Part shown: piece by piece, positions 17,890 to 26,636 of the stretch
Layout of the letters: every line of letters starts with the position of its first letter
How positions within the stretch are numbered: position 1 is the first letter of the stretch
Assembly: GCA_028284905.1 (NCBI GenBank)
Contig: JANQQU010000062.1
Span: 186,001 to 250,000 of the forward strand
Length of the DNA stretch: 64,000 bases
Origin: Calditrichia bacterium
Lineage (GTDB): Bacteria > Calditrichota > Calditrichia > RBG-13-44-9 > J075
Direction: 5' to 3'
Program-made: the position numbers and the translations under genes
The notes under the pieces: generated by a model
The model's database searches: none
The model's input: only the letters and a program-made list of their open reading frames with translations
What the model was told of the DNA's origin: nothing

Positions 17890-19215
17890 TTGGATATTTC
17901 GTTTCGCAACAGTTGGAAATTTTACTTTTTTGGAGGCTTGCTGGCTTTTGTTATTCTTGGCCTGATCATCTACCTGTTTGATATTTACAGTATAAAATCC
18001 CAACAGCGTAATATCCAGAGAGTTTATTACGTAGACAACATCTCCGAAGCGCACCAGCACCTAATTGATCTCTTCAACAAAAAGCATGAAGGTAAAATTG
18101 AAGTCGTTCCGGTTAACTTACCGTTCGACCAATTTAGCACCAATGAGCGCAAAGTTTTACTGGCACGGTCCCTTCGTGGGAGAAGTGAAGAAATAGACAT
18201 TTTTGCCGTAGATCTGATCTGGGTGCCGCGCTTTGCGCGCTGGGCAGAACCCCTGGACCTTTATTTCCCTTCTTCCCGGCGCAACAGCATCATTCCCGAG
18301 GCCCTGGAGTCCTGCTTTCACGAAGATCATTTTGTATCCGTGCCGATCTATATTGATATCGGCTTAATGTATTATCGCAAGGATTTGTTGCGCCACTTCA
18401 GCGATCCGGAAGCTTTCGAAAAACGCCTGGGAGAGTCGATTACCTGGGAAGAGTTGATTGAGCTTCGATTGGCGCATCCAGAATACCAGAATCCGTTTTA
18501 TATGTTTGCCGCGCAAAATTTTGAAGGGCTAGTTTGTAGCTATATAGAAACGTTGCATAGCATGAATGCTTCTATCTTTCAAGGAGACAGCGTTCAGTTG
18601 AACACACCTGCTTCCCGGAAAACGCTCCAGCTGCTTGTTGATATGGCCGGCTACCTAAACTTTGCCCCCAGAGACATTGTTCAGTTTGATGAAGTTGGCA
18701 TATATCTTTACGGCTTGCAAAATGATGCAGTGATGTTCCGCGGTTGGCCGGGACTGATACGGCAAGGTGTAACGGCAGATATTCCGGAAACGGTATATCA
18801 AAACTTACGGCGCGCCCCTTTACCGCATTTTGCCGGCACGAAGAAGAATGCAGTATATGGAGGTTGGAACCTGATGGTATCGAAATACTCAACAAAGAAA
18901 AGTGCTGCCATAAAATTTATACAGTTTGTTTTACAGCCGGAAAACCAGAAGCGAATGTTCGAACTAGGGGGATTTATTCCTGTAAATCAACAAGTTTACC
19001 GGGATGAAAGATTTATCAGTCAATATGCGGAGTTGCCGTTTTATCGTAAGCTGTTGGATAACGGCACCCATCGTCCTTACGTAGTTAACTACACCCAAAT
19101 TTCGGATATACTTTCATACTACATTCAAATGGCAATTAAGCAGGAAATTTCTGTCGAAAATGCTTTAGCCATGGCTACAAAGGACATAAACAACAGAAAG
19201 CCAATGGTGAAATAA
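17890..19215 (+). CDS. Membrane-anchored ABC-type solute-binding protein used as sensor
   Basis: About 441 residues. The fold is a family 1 extracellular solute-binding protein of the maltose/trehalose type: IDIFAVDLIWVPRFARW, PIYIDIGLMYYRKDLL, YGGWNLMVSKYS and the C-terminal QPENQKRMFELGGFIPVN all match. Instead of a cleaved or lipoprotein leader it has one uncleaved helix (FYFFGGLLAFVILGLIIYLF), so it stays fixed to the inner membrane facing the periplasm. I prefer the TTG at 17890, preceded by AGGGG; an ATG at 17851 in the same frame is possible but has no visible ribosome site. No ABC permease or ATPase is in the window. The next gene, three bases away, is a histidine kinase, so this protein most likely reports sugar binding to it. 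The ligand is inferred to be a cello-oligosaccharide from the downstream cellulases. Confidence 0.85.
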   Translation: MDISFRNSWKFYFFGGLLAFVILGLIIYLFDIYSIKSQQRNIQRVYYVDNISEAHQHLIDLFNKKHEGKIEVVPVNLPFDQFSTNERKVLLARSLRGRSEEIDIFAVDLIWVPRFARWAEPLDLYFPSSRRNSIIPEALESCFHEDHFVSVPIYIDIGLMYYRKDLLRHFSDPEAFEKRLGESITWEELIELRLAHPEYQNPFYMFAAQNFEGLVCSYIETLHSMNASIFQGDSVQLNTPASRKTLQLLVDMAGYLNFAPRDIVQFDEVGIYLYGLQNDAVMFRGWPGLIRQGVTADIPETVYQNLRRAPLPHFAGTKKNAVYGGWNLMVSKYSTKKSAAIKFIQFVLQPENQKRMFELGGFIPVNQQVYRDERFISQYAELPFYRKLLDNGTHRPYVVNYTQISDILSYYIQMAIKQEISVENALAMATKDINNRKPMVK

Positions 19216-19218
19216 ACT

Positions 19219-20712
19219 ATGAGTAACAACAACGATTCACAGCAGTATTTGAAAGAGAAATTCCGGAAATACAACTTCCAAATCAAACACCTTTTTCTCG
19301 TTTTCGGAATTATCTGTTTTTTTCTGATACTGGTTACATTCATCCAAAAACTCTCTCTACAAACCTTACTCCTCAACACACAACGATGGTATCAACAAGA
19401 CTTCGCAGAGCGCCTGGCGAATCTAACCGCGACTTCATTGGAATTATTGCTGGAAACCGCCTCCCAGGAAGAACTTAATAACGACCTCGCTGCCCAGGAA
19501 ATGATTCAGGCTTTCAACATTCTATTTAGCCAGCAAGTGCTACAACACCAGGTTGATGAGGTGGCAATTATCGTCACCCACAAAGGCAATAGTTATATCA
19601 TTGATAATGGGATGGTGCTATATCAGTATTTCTTTCGGGACGGCAATAATCTGCCACCGAACAGTGATGATTATCAGAGGGTATTGGCGCTGTACGACTC
19701 TATCCATCCCTATATGCAGGCAGCTGAGGAAGTTCAGAGTATTCCCACAGACAACAACAGCTTTCGGGTGTTTGTGCCTTTTGTGCCGAAAGGGGAGTTC
19801 CTCGGTGCGGTTTACGTTCGCAATACGCCGGACTTTAGCTTCATCACCGAAGAAGTTTTAGCCAATTACAATGAAACGGCATTATTCTTTTCTGCATTAA
19901 TCCTCTTTGGGCTTCTTGCCGTATTTTATGTCTCATCTTATTTGATGAACGAAAGGGATGCTGCCAGGGAATCTCTGTTTACCCAGGAACAGGATGCCTT
20001 GAAAAAGTCAATAGATCAGCAAAAAGAACACTTGTTTACCAAGCGGATTTATCACACCCATCATAAGGCTGAAAAAGTGATGGGCTTTATCAAGGAAGAT
20101 TTAAGAAATCTTTCTGCAGAGAACATTGAGGAGAGCAAGTATCGGGTAACTAAATATGCCAACTTTATGTCCCGTGTTATCTACGACATGAAGTGGTATG
20201 AGCCACCGTTGCATGCTATCCGGAATACAATTTTTCAAACAGATTTAAACGCCCTGATTCGCTTTATTGTGAAAAACATCTTTTTACGAATTGCTTCCGA
20301 TGCAGAATCACTTAAATTTAAGCTTGATTTAGATGAAACATTTCCCCCGGTTAGAGTGAATGAATTTATCATTTGGGAAATCCTTGAGCCGCTAATTCAA
20401 AACAGCATCGACCACGGCGGTGAGGCAGACAACACCATTCTGATAAAAACATATCAAGATTCCGATGGTGAGAAGCGTTATATTACAATCAGCGACACCG
20501 GGAAAGGTGTTCCGACGAATTTACTGGAAAAGAATGAAGATGGGGTGCAATTACTTTTCCTGGAGAATATCTCCACAAAAAATATTGGCAGGAACAGCGG
20601 ATACGGTTGCTATTTAGCATATGAGATATCGAAACGCTGCGGCTGGGAAATTAAGGCCGAGAATCTTGAGCAAGGTGGTTGCCGCACCACACTGACGTTA
20701 AAAACACTGTAA
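19219..20712 (+). CDS. Sensor histidine kinase of the binding-protein system
   Basis: 497 residues: a membrane helix near 16-42, a periplasmic part (about 45-215, with segments resembling a sensor domain of the Cache/PAS-like type, not firmly assigned) and a second helix near 221-242. A coiled region and a kinase core follow. The HATPase is recognisable from EPLIQNSIDHGG (N-box Asn395), SDTGKGVP (Asp426) and NSGYGCYLAYEI (G2). The phospho-acceptor region KRIYHTHHKAEK (His279, 281, 282) lacks the usual H-E-x-x-x-P context. The gene lies between the solute-binding protein and the sigma-54 activator with short gaps (3 and 18 bases), so the three form one operon. It presumably phosphorylates Asp62 of the next protein. 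Confidence 0.85.
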   Translation: MSNNNDSQQYLKEKFRKYNFQIKHLFLVFGIICFFLILVTFIQKLSLQTLLLNTQRWYQQDFAERLANLTATSLELLLETASQEELNNDLAAQEMIQAFNILFSQQVLQHQVDEVAIIVTHKGNSYIIDNGMVLYQYFFRDGNNLPPNSDDYQRVLALYDSIHPYMQAAEEVQSIPTDNNSFRVFVPFVPKGEFLGAVYVRNTPDFSFITEEVLANYNETALFFSALILFGLLAVFYVSSYLMNERDAARESLFTQEQDALKKSIDQQKEHLFTKRIYHTHHKAEKVMGFIKEDLRNLSAENIEESKYRVTKYANFMSRVIYDMKWYEPPLHAIRNTIFQTDLNALIRFIVKNIFLRIASDAESLKFKLDLDETFPPVRVNEFIIWEILEPLIQNSIDHGGEADNTILIKTYQDSDGEKRYITISDTGKGVPTNLLEKNEDGVQLLFLENISTKNIGRNSGYGCYLAYEISKRCGWEIKAENLEQGGCRTTLTLKTL

Positions 20713-20730
20713 TCGAAGGACTCCTAGAAA

Positions 20731-22176
20731 ATGCTTAAAGGCAGAAGAATCAATGTATTACTGATTGAAGACGAAGCGTATGATGTCCGTCGCATCAAAA
20801 ATACCATACGCCTATCAGAGACAGATATTTATATCCATGATGTTGTCTCTAATGGACAAAGTGCAGTGGAACTCGTCGCAGACAGCAACAATCAATATGA
20901 TGTTGTCATTATGGATTATCAAATTGCCGGCAGCTTATCGGGGGAGGACTTGATTCAGCGTTTAAAAAAGCTGGATCCGCTCCTGCAAATTATCGTTATC
21001 ACAAAAATGACCCTGAATATTACTGATTTTGATTTCGCCAACCGCTTACTTACTGCCGGGGCTATGTGGTACTGCACCAAATATCCCGGAGACATCGAAG
21101 ATTATATCTATCAACCAACGGATTTTATACTCAGTATTTACAATGCCTATGAGAAGCGCTCCCTGGAAAAAGCCCGGCGCCGTTCGGACAAGAAACTGGA
21201 TCGTAACATTGAAGAGATTGTCTTTAGCAAAAGAATCGTTGGAGAGTCCGCAACAATCGGATATTTGCGCCAGCAGATCAAAAATTGTGCGGAAACAGAA
21301 ACAACGGTATTAGTCCGCGGAGATTCTGGCACCGGAAAAGAACTGGTAGCTGCAAACATCCATTACAACAGTGCCCGGCGCTATGAAAAGTTTGTCCCGA
21401 TCAACTGCGGCAGCCTGCCTGCGGATTTGATTGAGAGTGAATTGTTTGGTTTCGAGAAAGGCGCTTTTACCGGTGCCGCCACTCAAAAACCCGGTCTATT
21501 CGAAGTGGCGAACAAAGGAACGATCTTCCTTGATGAAGTCGCAGAATTACCGCTTTCTTCCCAGGTGAAATTACTGAGAGTGTTACAGGAAGGGGAGTTA
21601 GATAAAATCGGCCGGACCCAACAGGTAAAGGTCGATGTTCGGGTCATTGCTGCAACAAATAAAAGTCTGGAAGATGCCGTGCGGGATGGCAGATTTCGAA
21701 AGGACCTTTATTATCGCTTAAATGTTGTCTTTATCCAATTGCCATCATTAAAAGAACGCAAAACCGACATTCCCCTGCTCATCAAGCACTTCCTGGAAAA
21801 ATATAGTAATGAGATGAGTTTGCCGGCACCAGAAGTTGCCGAAGCGGGTATGTCTCTGCTCGTTAATCATGGATGGCCCGGCAATGTTCGTGAATTGCAA
21901 AATGTTGTACAACGCCTGATATTTGCCCGGGAAAAAGAGATTGATGCGCCGCTCGTAAAAAACTCACTGGGAATGTTGCTGGACTCTCCGACAGGCAATA
22001 TATACGCTTGGGATCCGGATAATATTTTACCACTGCGGGAGATTGAGCGTCAATTTCGGGAGCAGTATTTTCAGTTTGTGCGGCAACATACCCAATCAGA
22101 TGCAGAAGCAGCCCGCTTGCTCGGACTGGCACCGTCCAACTATCATCGCATGTGTAAAGAATTAGGGCTGAAATAA
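20731..22176 (+). CDS. NtrC-family sigma-54-dependent response regulator
   Basis: 481 residues with three parts. The receiver (about 4-125) has the acidic pocket IEDE and phospho-acceptor Asp62 in VIMDYQ. The AAA+ sigma-54 activator domain (about 165-400) has Walker A GDSGTGKE (197-204), an intact GAFTGA loop (244-249), which contacts sigma-54, and Walker B GTIFLDEV. A Fis-type helix-turn-helix ends the chain (DAEAARLLGLAPSNYHRM). Every residue group needed for an active bacterial enhancer-binding protein is present. It is the last gene of the sensing operon. A near-consensus -24/-12 promoter and a dyad lie just downstream in front of two cellulase genes, which makes those genes its likely targets. 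Confidence 0.93.
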   Translation: MLKGRRINVLLIEDEAYDVRRIKNTIRLSETDIYIHDVVSNGQSAVELVADSNNQYDVVIMDYQIAGSLSGEDLIQRLKKLDPLLQIIVITKMTLNITDFDFANRLLTAGAMWYCTKYPGDIEDYIYQPTDFILSIYNAYEKRSLEKARRRSDKKLDRNIEEIVFSKRIVGESATIGYLRQQIKNCAETETTVLVRGDSGTGKELVAANIHYNSARRYEKFVPINCGSLPADLIESELFGFEKGAFTGAATQKPGLFEVANKGTIFLDEVAELPLSSQVKLLRVLQEGELDKIGRTQQVKVDVRVIAATNKSLEDAVRDGRFRKDLYYRLNVVFIQLPSLKERKTDIPLLIKHFLEKYSNEMSLPAPEVAEAGMSLLVNHGWPGNVRELQNVVQRLIFAREKEIDAPLVKNSLGMLLDSPTGNIYAWDPDNILPLREIERQFREQYFQFVRQHTQSDAEAARLLGLAPSNYHRMCKELGLK

Positions 22177-22228
22177 CGCAGGCAGGTGAGTACAGCATCG
22201 CTTGATCACAATTCTATGATTATTATTC

Positions 22229-22248
22229 TAATAACTCTGCTGTTATTA
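22229..22248. promoter_or_regulatory. Dyad, candidate enhancer for the sigma-54 activator
   Basis: TAATAAC-TCTGCT-GTTATTA is a perfect 7-6-7 inverted repeat about 205 bases before the -24 element, a usual distance for NtrC-family enhancer sites. It is AT-rich and has no T-run after it, so a terminator is less likely. The right arm continues into GTTATTAATAT, an 11-mer also found at 9081-9091. Confidence 0.45.
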
Positions 22249-22453
22249 ATATCATAACAATTCGCCCTGCCTGATCAGCTCCGCTTAGCCATCATCCGAA
22301 GTTTTGATCAAACCCAGCTAGTCCCGCTCCTCCGAAACCAACACCCTATGTTCACTTTTATCAATCACTTAAAGCGCCTCAGCAATATACAGTTTTATGA
22401 TTAGTATTGAAGTAAATACGCATTTCGGACTTTTTCATCCGAATGAAGAATCA

Positions 22454-22469
22454 TGGTATATTTATTGCC
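22454..22469 (+). promoter_or_regulatory. Sigma-54 (-24/-12) promoter of the cellulase operon
   Basis: TGGTATATTTATTGCC carries GG and GC exactly ten bases apart and agrees with the degenerate RpoN consensus TGGYRYRN4TTGCW at every position except the last base. It lies about 104 bases upstream of the GH5 start, with a predicted transcription start near 22481. In a scan by eye of the other intergenic regions I found no second match of this quality. It fits the sigma-54 activator encoded immediately upstream. Confidence 0.75.
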
Positions 22470-22572
22470 TTAGTCCTTTATTGGTTATATCGGGATGATA
22501 TAACTATCAGTCTGAATTAATCATAAGCAATATTCTTCCAGATAATCCCTCTATGAAAGGCTGGGTAATTGT

Positions 22573-24549
22573 ATGCAGAAATTTGGGTTACTAATTGTGG
22601 CTTTATTTGCATTGATAATTTCATCCACGAATGTTTCCGCCGGCTTCCTGAAAGCAGAAGGAACAGAGATTGTGGATTCCACTGGTACCCCAATATTGCT
22701 ACGGGGTTATGGGCTTGGTGGCTGGCTGGTACCCGAGGGCTACATGCTCAATTTTCCCGGATTTGGATCACCCACGGCCATTCGAAATACAATAGAAAGC
22801 CTGATAGGGGAGGAGAATACCGCTCAATTCTACGCCGCATATGAAGCGAACTACGTTAACCGAAACGATGTTGACATGATCGCCCAATGGGGTTTCAACT
22901 CTATTCGCATGCCTTTTCATTACAAGCTGCTCTATGATGTGGATACCGGTACTTATCTCGAAAGCGGTTTCGCTGTCATTGATTCTATGGTAAGCTGGTG
23001 TAAAGCAAACGACCTATACCTGATTCTGGATATGCATTGCGCTCCTGGCGGGCAAAATACCGGCCCGATCAGTGATAGCGACGGCATCGAAGCCCGTTTA
23101 TGGACGGAACCAGCCAACCAGGTGTTGGCAATTGACGTTTGGAAGCATATTGCCCAACGCTACGTCAATGAAAAAACAATCGGTGGATACGACCTCATCA
23201 ATGAACCGGTGCTGCCGAACAATTACAGCCTCACAGATTTCCGCAACTTTTATGTTGAGTTAACCGATACAATTCGCGCCTACGACACGAATCATATCGT
23301 TTTTATCGAGGGAAACTGGTATGCCACCAACTTCGACGGGCTAACCCCGCCCTGGGATCCTAACATGGTTTATAGCTTCCACAAATATTGGAGTGAAACG
23401 GACCTGGGATCGATACAAGGCTACCTGGCAATGCGCGCTCAACACAACGTACCGCTTTGGATGGGAGAATCCGGAGAGAATTCCAATGGCTGGTATTATG
23501 AAGCTGTTCAACTCTTTGAAGAGAACAATGTCGGCTGGTGCTGGTGGGCGCACAAAAAGTTTGACACCATCAACAGCCCATACTCTGCATACAAACCCGA
23601 TGGCTACGAATTGTTGCTGGACTACTGGAACGGGCAGGCGCCACAACCGACTGTTTCTTTTGCGGTTAATGCCATGATGGAAATGGCGGAAGCTTTAAAA
23701 CTTGAAAACTGTCTCTACCGCCCGGATATCATCAAGGCGTTATCAGATCCGACTTTTGGAACAACCCCCGAACCTTATCTGAACCACACAATACCGGGAA
23801 ATATTTATGCTGTGAACTATGATGTCGGTCATCAAGGGATTGCTTATTTTGACTCGGAGTATAAACACACCGGCAATGGCAGTTGGAACAACGGCTGGGT
23901 GTATCGCAATGATGGCGTAGACATTGAAGCTTCGCAGGATAATCAAAGCAACGGCTATAACGTCGGTTGGATTAATTCCGGAGAAAGGATCCACTACACC
24001 GTAGATATTCAAAGCAGTGGATTATATGAAATTCGTTTTCGTACGGCCAGTCTTAACGGCGGCGGCAAACTAAACCTTCTTGTTGATGATGTGATTGTCA
24101 GAACTGGTATCGACGTACCGAGTACTTCCGGCTGGCAAAACTGGACAACTGTCACCGTGTACGATATTCCTCTGCCGGCTGGCATACATAAATTCTCAAT
24201 TCTGGCAGCACCGGGCGGCTTCAACTTCAGCAATATGACATTCTTTCTCAGTGCAGTTGGTATCGATGAAGAAACCGGACCGATTCAAAAATTCGAACTC
24301 AGTCAGAATTACCCCAATCCATTTAATCCGTCCACGACGATTCAGTATCAAATTCCCAAGCGCAGTGATGTCGTTTTAACCGTTCACAATGTCTTAGGAG
24401 AGGTCGTTGCAGAGTTGGTTAATACGCCGCAGAATCCCGGTAGCTATCAGGTCGATTGGGATGCTAGCGATTATGCCAGTGGCGTTTACTATTACCGAAT
24501 TACCGCTGGTGATTTTAGTGAAACGAAAAAGATGTTGTTAATCCAATAA
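22573..24549 (+). CDS. Secreted GH5 endoglucanase with CBM6-like module and T9SS tail
   Basis: 658 residues. Signal peptide 1-23, then a GH5 catalytic domain (about 25-370) with acid/base Glu211 in DLINEP and nucleophile Glu299 in WMGESGENS. A CBM6-like beta-sandwich follows (about 395-565; GNGSWNNGWVYRNDGVDIE, AGIHKFSILAAPGG). The C terminus is a T9SS sorting domain (about 575-658) opening with FELSQNYPNPFNPSTTIQY. The enzyme should be exported through the periplasm to the cell surface or medium and cut beta-1,4-glucans; cellulose is the best guess, mannan or xyloglucan are alternatives. It is first in a two-gene unit with GH9 (14-base gap) behind a sigma-54 promoter. Confidence 0.9.
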   Translation: MQKFGLLIVALFALIISSTNVSAGFLKAEGTEIVDSTGTPILLRGYGLGGWLVPEGYMLNFPGFGSPTAIRNTIESLIGEENTAQFYAAYEANYVNRNDVDMIAQWGFNSIRMPFHYKLLYDVDTGTYLESGFAVIDSMVSWCKANDLYLILDMHCAPGGQNTGPISDSDGIEARLWTEPANQVLAIDVWKHIAQRYVNEKTIGGYDLINEPVLPNNYSLTDFRNFYVELTDTIRAYDTNHIVFIEGNWYATNFDGLTPPWDPNMVYSFHKYWSETDLGSIQGYLAMRAQHNVPLWMGESGENSNGWYYEAVQLFEENNVGWCWWAHKKFDTINSPYSAYKPDGYELLLDYWNGQAPQPTVSFAVNAMMEMAEALKLENCLYRPDIIKALSDPTFGTTPEPYLNHTIPGNIYAVNYDVGHQGIAYFDSEYKHTGNGSWNNGWVYRNDGVDIEASQDNQSNGYNVGWINSGERIHYTVDIQSSGLYEIRFRTASLNGGGKLNLLVDDVIVRTGIDVPSTSGWQNWTTVTVYDIPLPAGIHKFSILAAPGGFNFSNMTFFLSAVGIDEETGPIQKFELSQNYPNPFNPSTTIQYQIPKRSDVVLTVHNVLGEVVAELVNTPQNPGSYQVDWDASDYASGVYYYRITAGDFSETKKMLLIQ

Positions 24550-24563
24550 GAAGGAATCCACCA

Positions 24564-26573
24564 ATGACTAAATGGCTGTTTTTACTCGCTTTTGTCTGCA
24601 TCAGCTCATCCTCGGTGCTTGCCCAGGTATTTATCAACCAGGGCGGTTACTTGCCTGGCGCCCCCAAATATGTTTTCAGCAACCAGTCTGCAGACAGCTT
24701 TTATGTCCGGGATGCGCAATCCCAGGAAATTCGCTTTCGAGGCGGCGTTTCCCTTTTTCTTGCCAATGATCCGTCGACAGATATGAGCATATACCGGGGC
24801 GATTTCAGCGATTTTCAGTCTGCCGGGGAATATTATATAGAGTTGCTAAATGCTGGCAATTCATTTCCTTTTGCCATTTCCGACACGGTTAGTCAGTCCG
24901 TCTACGAAAAAGCATTGAAAGCATTTTACTTCCATCGCGTTGGCGTCGATTTGCTCGGAGAGTATGCAGCGCCATATTTTCGTTCCCGCGGACATATTGC
25001 GGATGGATTTTTTCATCCCAGCACCGGGAAAAGCGGCTTCCATCTTTCCCGAGGGGGGTGGTATGATGCTGGCGATTATGGAAAATATATCGTTAATGCC
25101 AGCATCACTACTGGCACAATGTTGATGGCCTATGAAGAATTCCCCACACTTTTCGGAGAAGACGATCTGAAAATTCCCGAAAATGGCAATGGGGTGCCGG
25201 ACATTCTCGATGAAATTCGTTTTGAGCTGGAATGGTTTTTAACAATGCAGGATGCCAGCAGTGGAGGCGTTCACCATAAATTAACCCGGGAAACCTTCAC
25301 CGGTTTTGTCATGCCGGCCAATGACAGTGGGACCCGATATATCTACGAAATTTCGTCGACAGCCACAGCAGATTTTGCCGCAGTCTTGGCGCGTGCCTAT
25401 CGTGTCTTTTTGCCGTTTGACGCGACGTTTGCCCAAACTTGCCTGAACGCCGCAGAAGCAGCATGGGATTTTCTGGAAAACAATCCCAACATCGTGCCGC
25501 CAGGAGGGTTTAGTAATCCTTCCGGCACCAACACCGGTCAATATGGCGACGGCAATGACTCGGATGAACGTCTTTGGGCTGCGGCAGAACTCTACGTCGC
25601 TACCGGGGAAACCGACTATCATTCTTATTTCCTCTCCAACTACAGCAATGGTGGACTGATTACCGGAGAAATGGCCTGGCCATATGTTAAACCATTGGCT
25701 TTGCTTGCTTATTTGCGCGGCGATCAAAACGGCATCAGCCAAGCCGCAAAAGCATTGATTCGAAATTCTCTGGATAATTATTGTCAATCACTCATCGCCA
25801 CTATTCAAAATCGCGGATTCCATGTTGCTATGTCTCCGGGAGAATATAACTGGGGATGTAATTCCCGGGTGCTGAATCGGGCAATATTGTTGATTTTCGG
25901 CTATGAGGAAATGAACAATCCGGTCTATGTGGAAGCGGCATTTGAACAGCTTAGCTATACACTTGGCGCCAATGCGCACAACATTTCATTTGTAACCGGA
26001 GTAGGGGAGCAATACCCGATGCGCCCACATCATCGTATTTCCGAAGCAGATGGCATCGTAGAACCGATTCCCGGCTTTATCGCCGGTGGTCCGGATCAGT
26101 TTTTGAGTGACCCGGTATTGCAATCGACTTTCTCTTCCGCAACCCCTCCGGCGCTCTGTTATATTGATGACCTTGGCAGTTATGCATCCAATGAGTTTGC
26201 AATTAACTGGAATGCGCCGCTGGTATTTGTCGCCGGATATTTTTCCAAAGACTCGCCACTTACCAACATAAGCCCAACGCCGGGTACACTACCTGAACGC
26301 AGTGGCCTCTTTCAAAATTATCCGAATCCTTTTAATGGACAAACAACGATTGAATTTCAATTGGCGAAATCAAGTTCTGTTTCCATCGAAATTTATGACA
26401 GCCTGGGGAAATCAATCTATAGTGAATCATTGGGGACACTTTCCCCCGGAGTACATCAATATCAGTGGGATAGTCGCAACAGTCAGAGCGCGGAAATTAG
26501 CTCGGGCGTATACTATTATACCCTCCGTGGATCGGAATTTTCCTATTACCGGAAGATGGTTTATATTAGGTAG
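24564..26573 (+). CDS. Secreted GH9 cellulase with T9SS tail
   Basis: 669 residues. After a signal peptide (about 1-21) comes the N-terminal Ig-like domain of CelD-type GH9 enzymes (VFINQGGYLPGAPKY). The (alpha/alpha)6 catalytic domain has GGWYDAGDYGKY with the two catalytic-base aspartates Asp168 and Asp171, GVPDILDEIRFELEW, LGANAHNISFVTG and the acid Glu544 in SYASNEFAINWNAP. All catalytic residues are present. Residues about 580-669 are a T9SS sorting domain (LFQNYPNPFNGQTTIEF). GH9 enzymes are nearly always endo- or processive beta-1,4-glucanases, which points to cellulose or related glucans as the target of the locus. It is co-transcribed with the GH5 gene upstream. Confidence 0.94.
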   Translation: MTKWLFLLAFVCISSSSVLAQVFINQGGYLPGAPKYVFSNQSADSFYVRDAQSQEIRFRGGVSLFLANDPSTDMSIYRGDFSDFQSAGEYYIELLNAGNSFPFAISDTVSQSVYEKALKAFYFHRVGVDLLGEYAAPYFRSRGHIADGFFHPSTGKSGFHLSRGGWYDAGDYGKYIVNASITTGTMLMAYEEFPTLFGEDDLKIPENGNGVPDILDEIRFELEWFLTMQDASSGGVHHKLTRETFTGFVMPANDSGTRYIYEISSTATADFAAVLARAYRVFLPFDATFAQTCLNAAEAAWDFLENNPNIVPPGGFSNPSGTNTGQYGDGNDSDERLWAAAELYVATGETDYHSYFLSNYSNGGLITGEMAWPYVKPLALLAYLRGDQNGISQAAKALIRNSLDNYCQSLIATIQNRGFHVAMSPGEYNWGCNSRVLNRAILLIFGYEEMNNPVYVEAAFEQLSYTLGANAHNISFVTGVGEQYPMRPHHRISEADGIVEPIPGFIAGGPDQFLSDPVLQSTFSSATPPALCYIDDLGSYASNEFAINWNAPLVFVAGYFSKDSPLTNISPTPGTLPERSGLFQNYPNPFNGQTTIEFQLAKSSSVSIEIYDSLGKSIYSESLGTLSPGVHQYQWDSRNSQSAEISSGVYYYTLRGSEFSYYRKMVYIR

Positions 26574-26585
26574 CAACAGACGTAA

Positions 26586-26605
26586 TGCCGCCAGGAATGG
26601 CGGCA
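26586..26605. terminator. Hairpin after the GH9 gene
   Basis: TGCCGCCA-GGAA-TGGCGGCA is a perfect eight-base stem with a GNRA-type tetraloop, 12 bases after the GH9 stop. Only a loose T-rich stretch follows, so it may be a weak terminator or a 3' end stabiliser for the cellulase mRNA rather than a full stop before the next gene. Confidence 0.55.
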
Positions 26606-26636
26606 AAACTCAGATTTCTTTTGAGGATTTTACCGG

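Noticed and set aside
22177-22572. Possible small RNA or riboswitch between activator and cellulase genes
   Set aside because: Apart from the dyad and the sigma-54 promoter I see no conserved RNA motif and no terminator-like structure.
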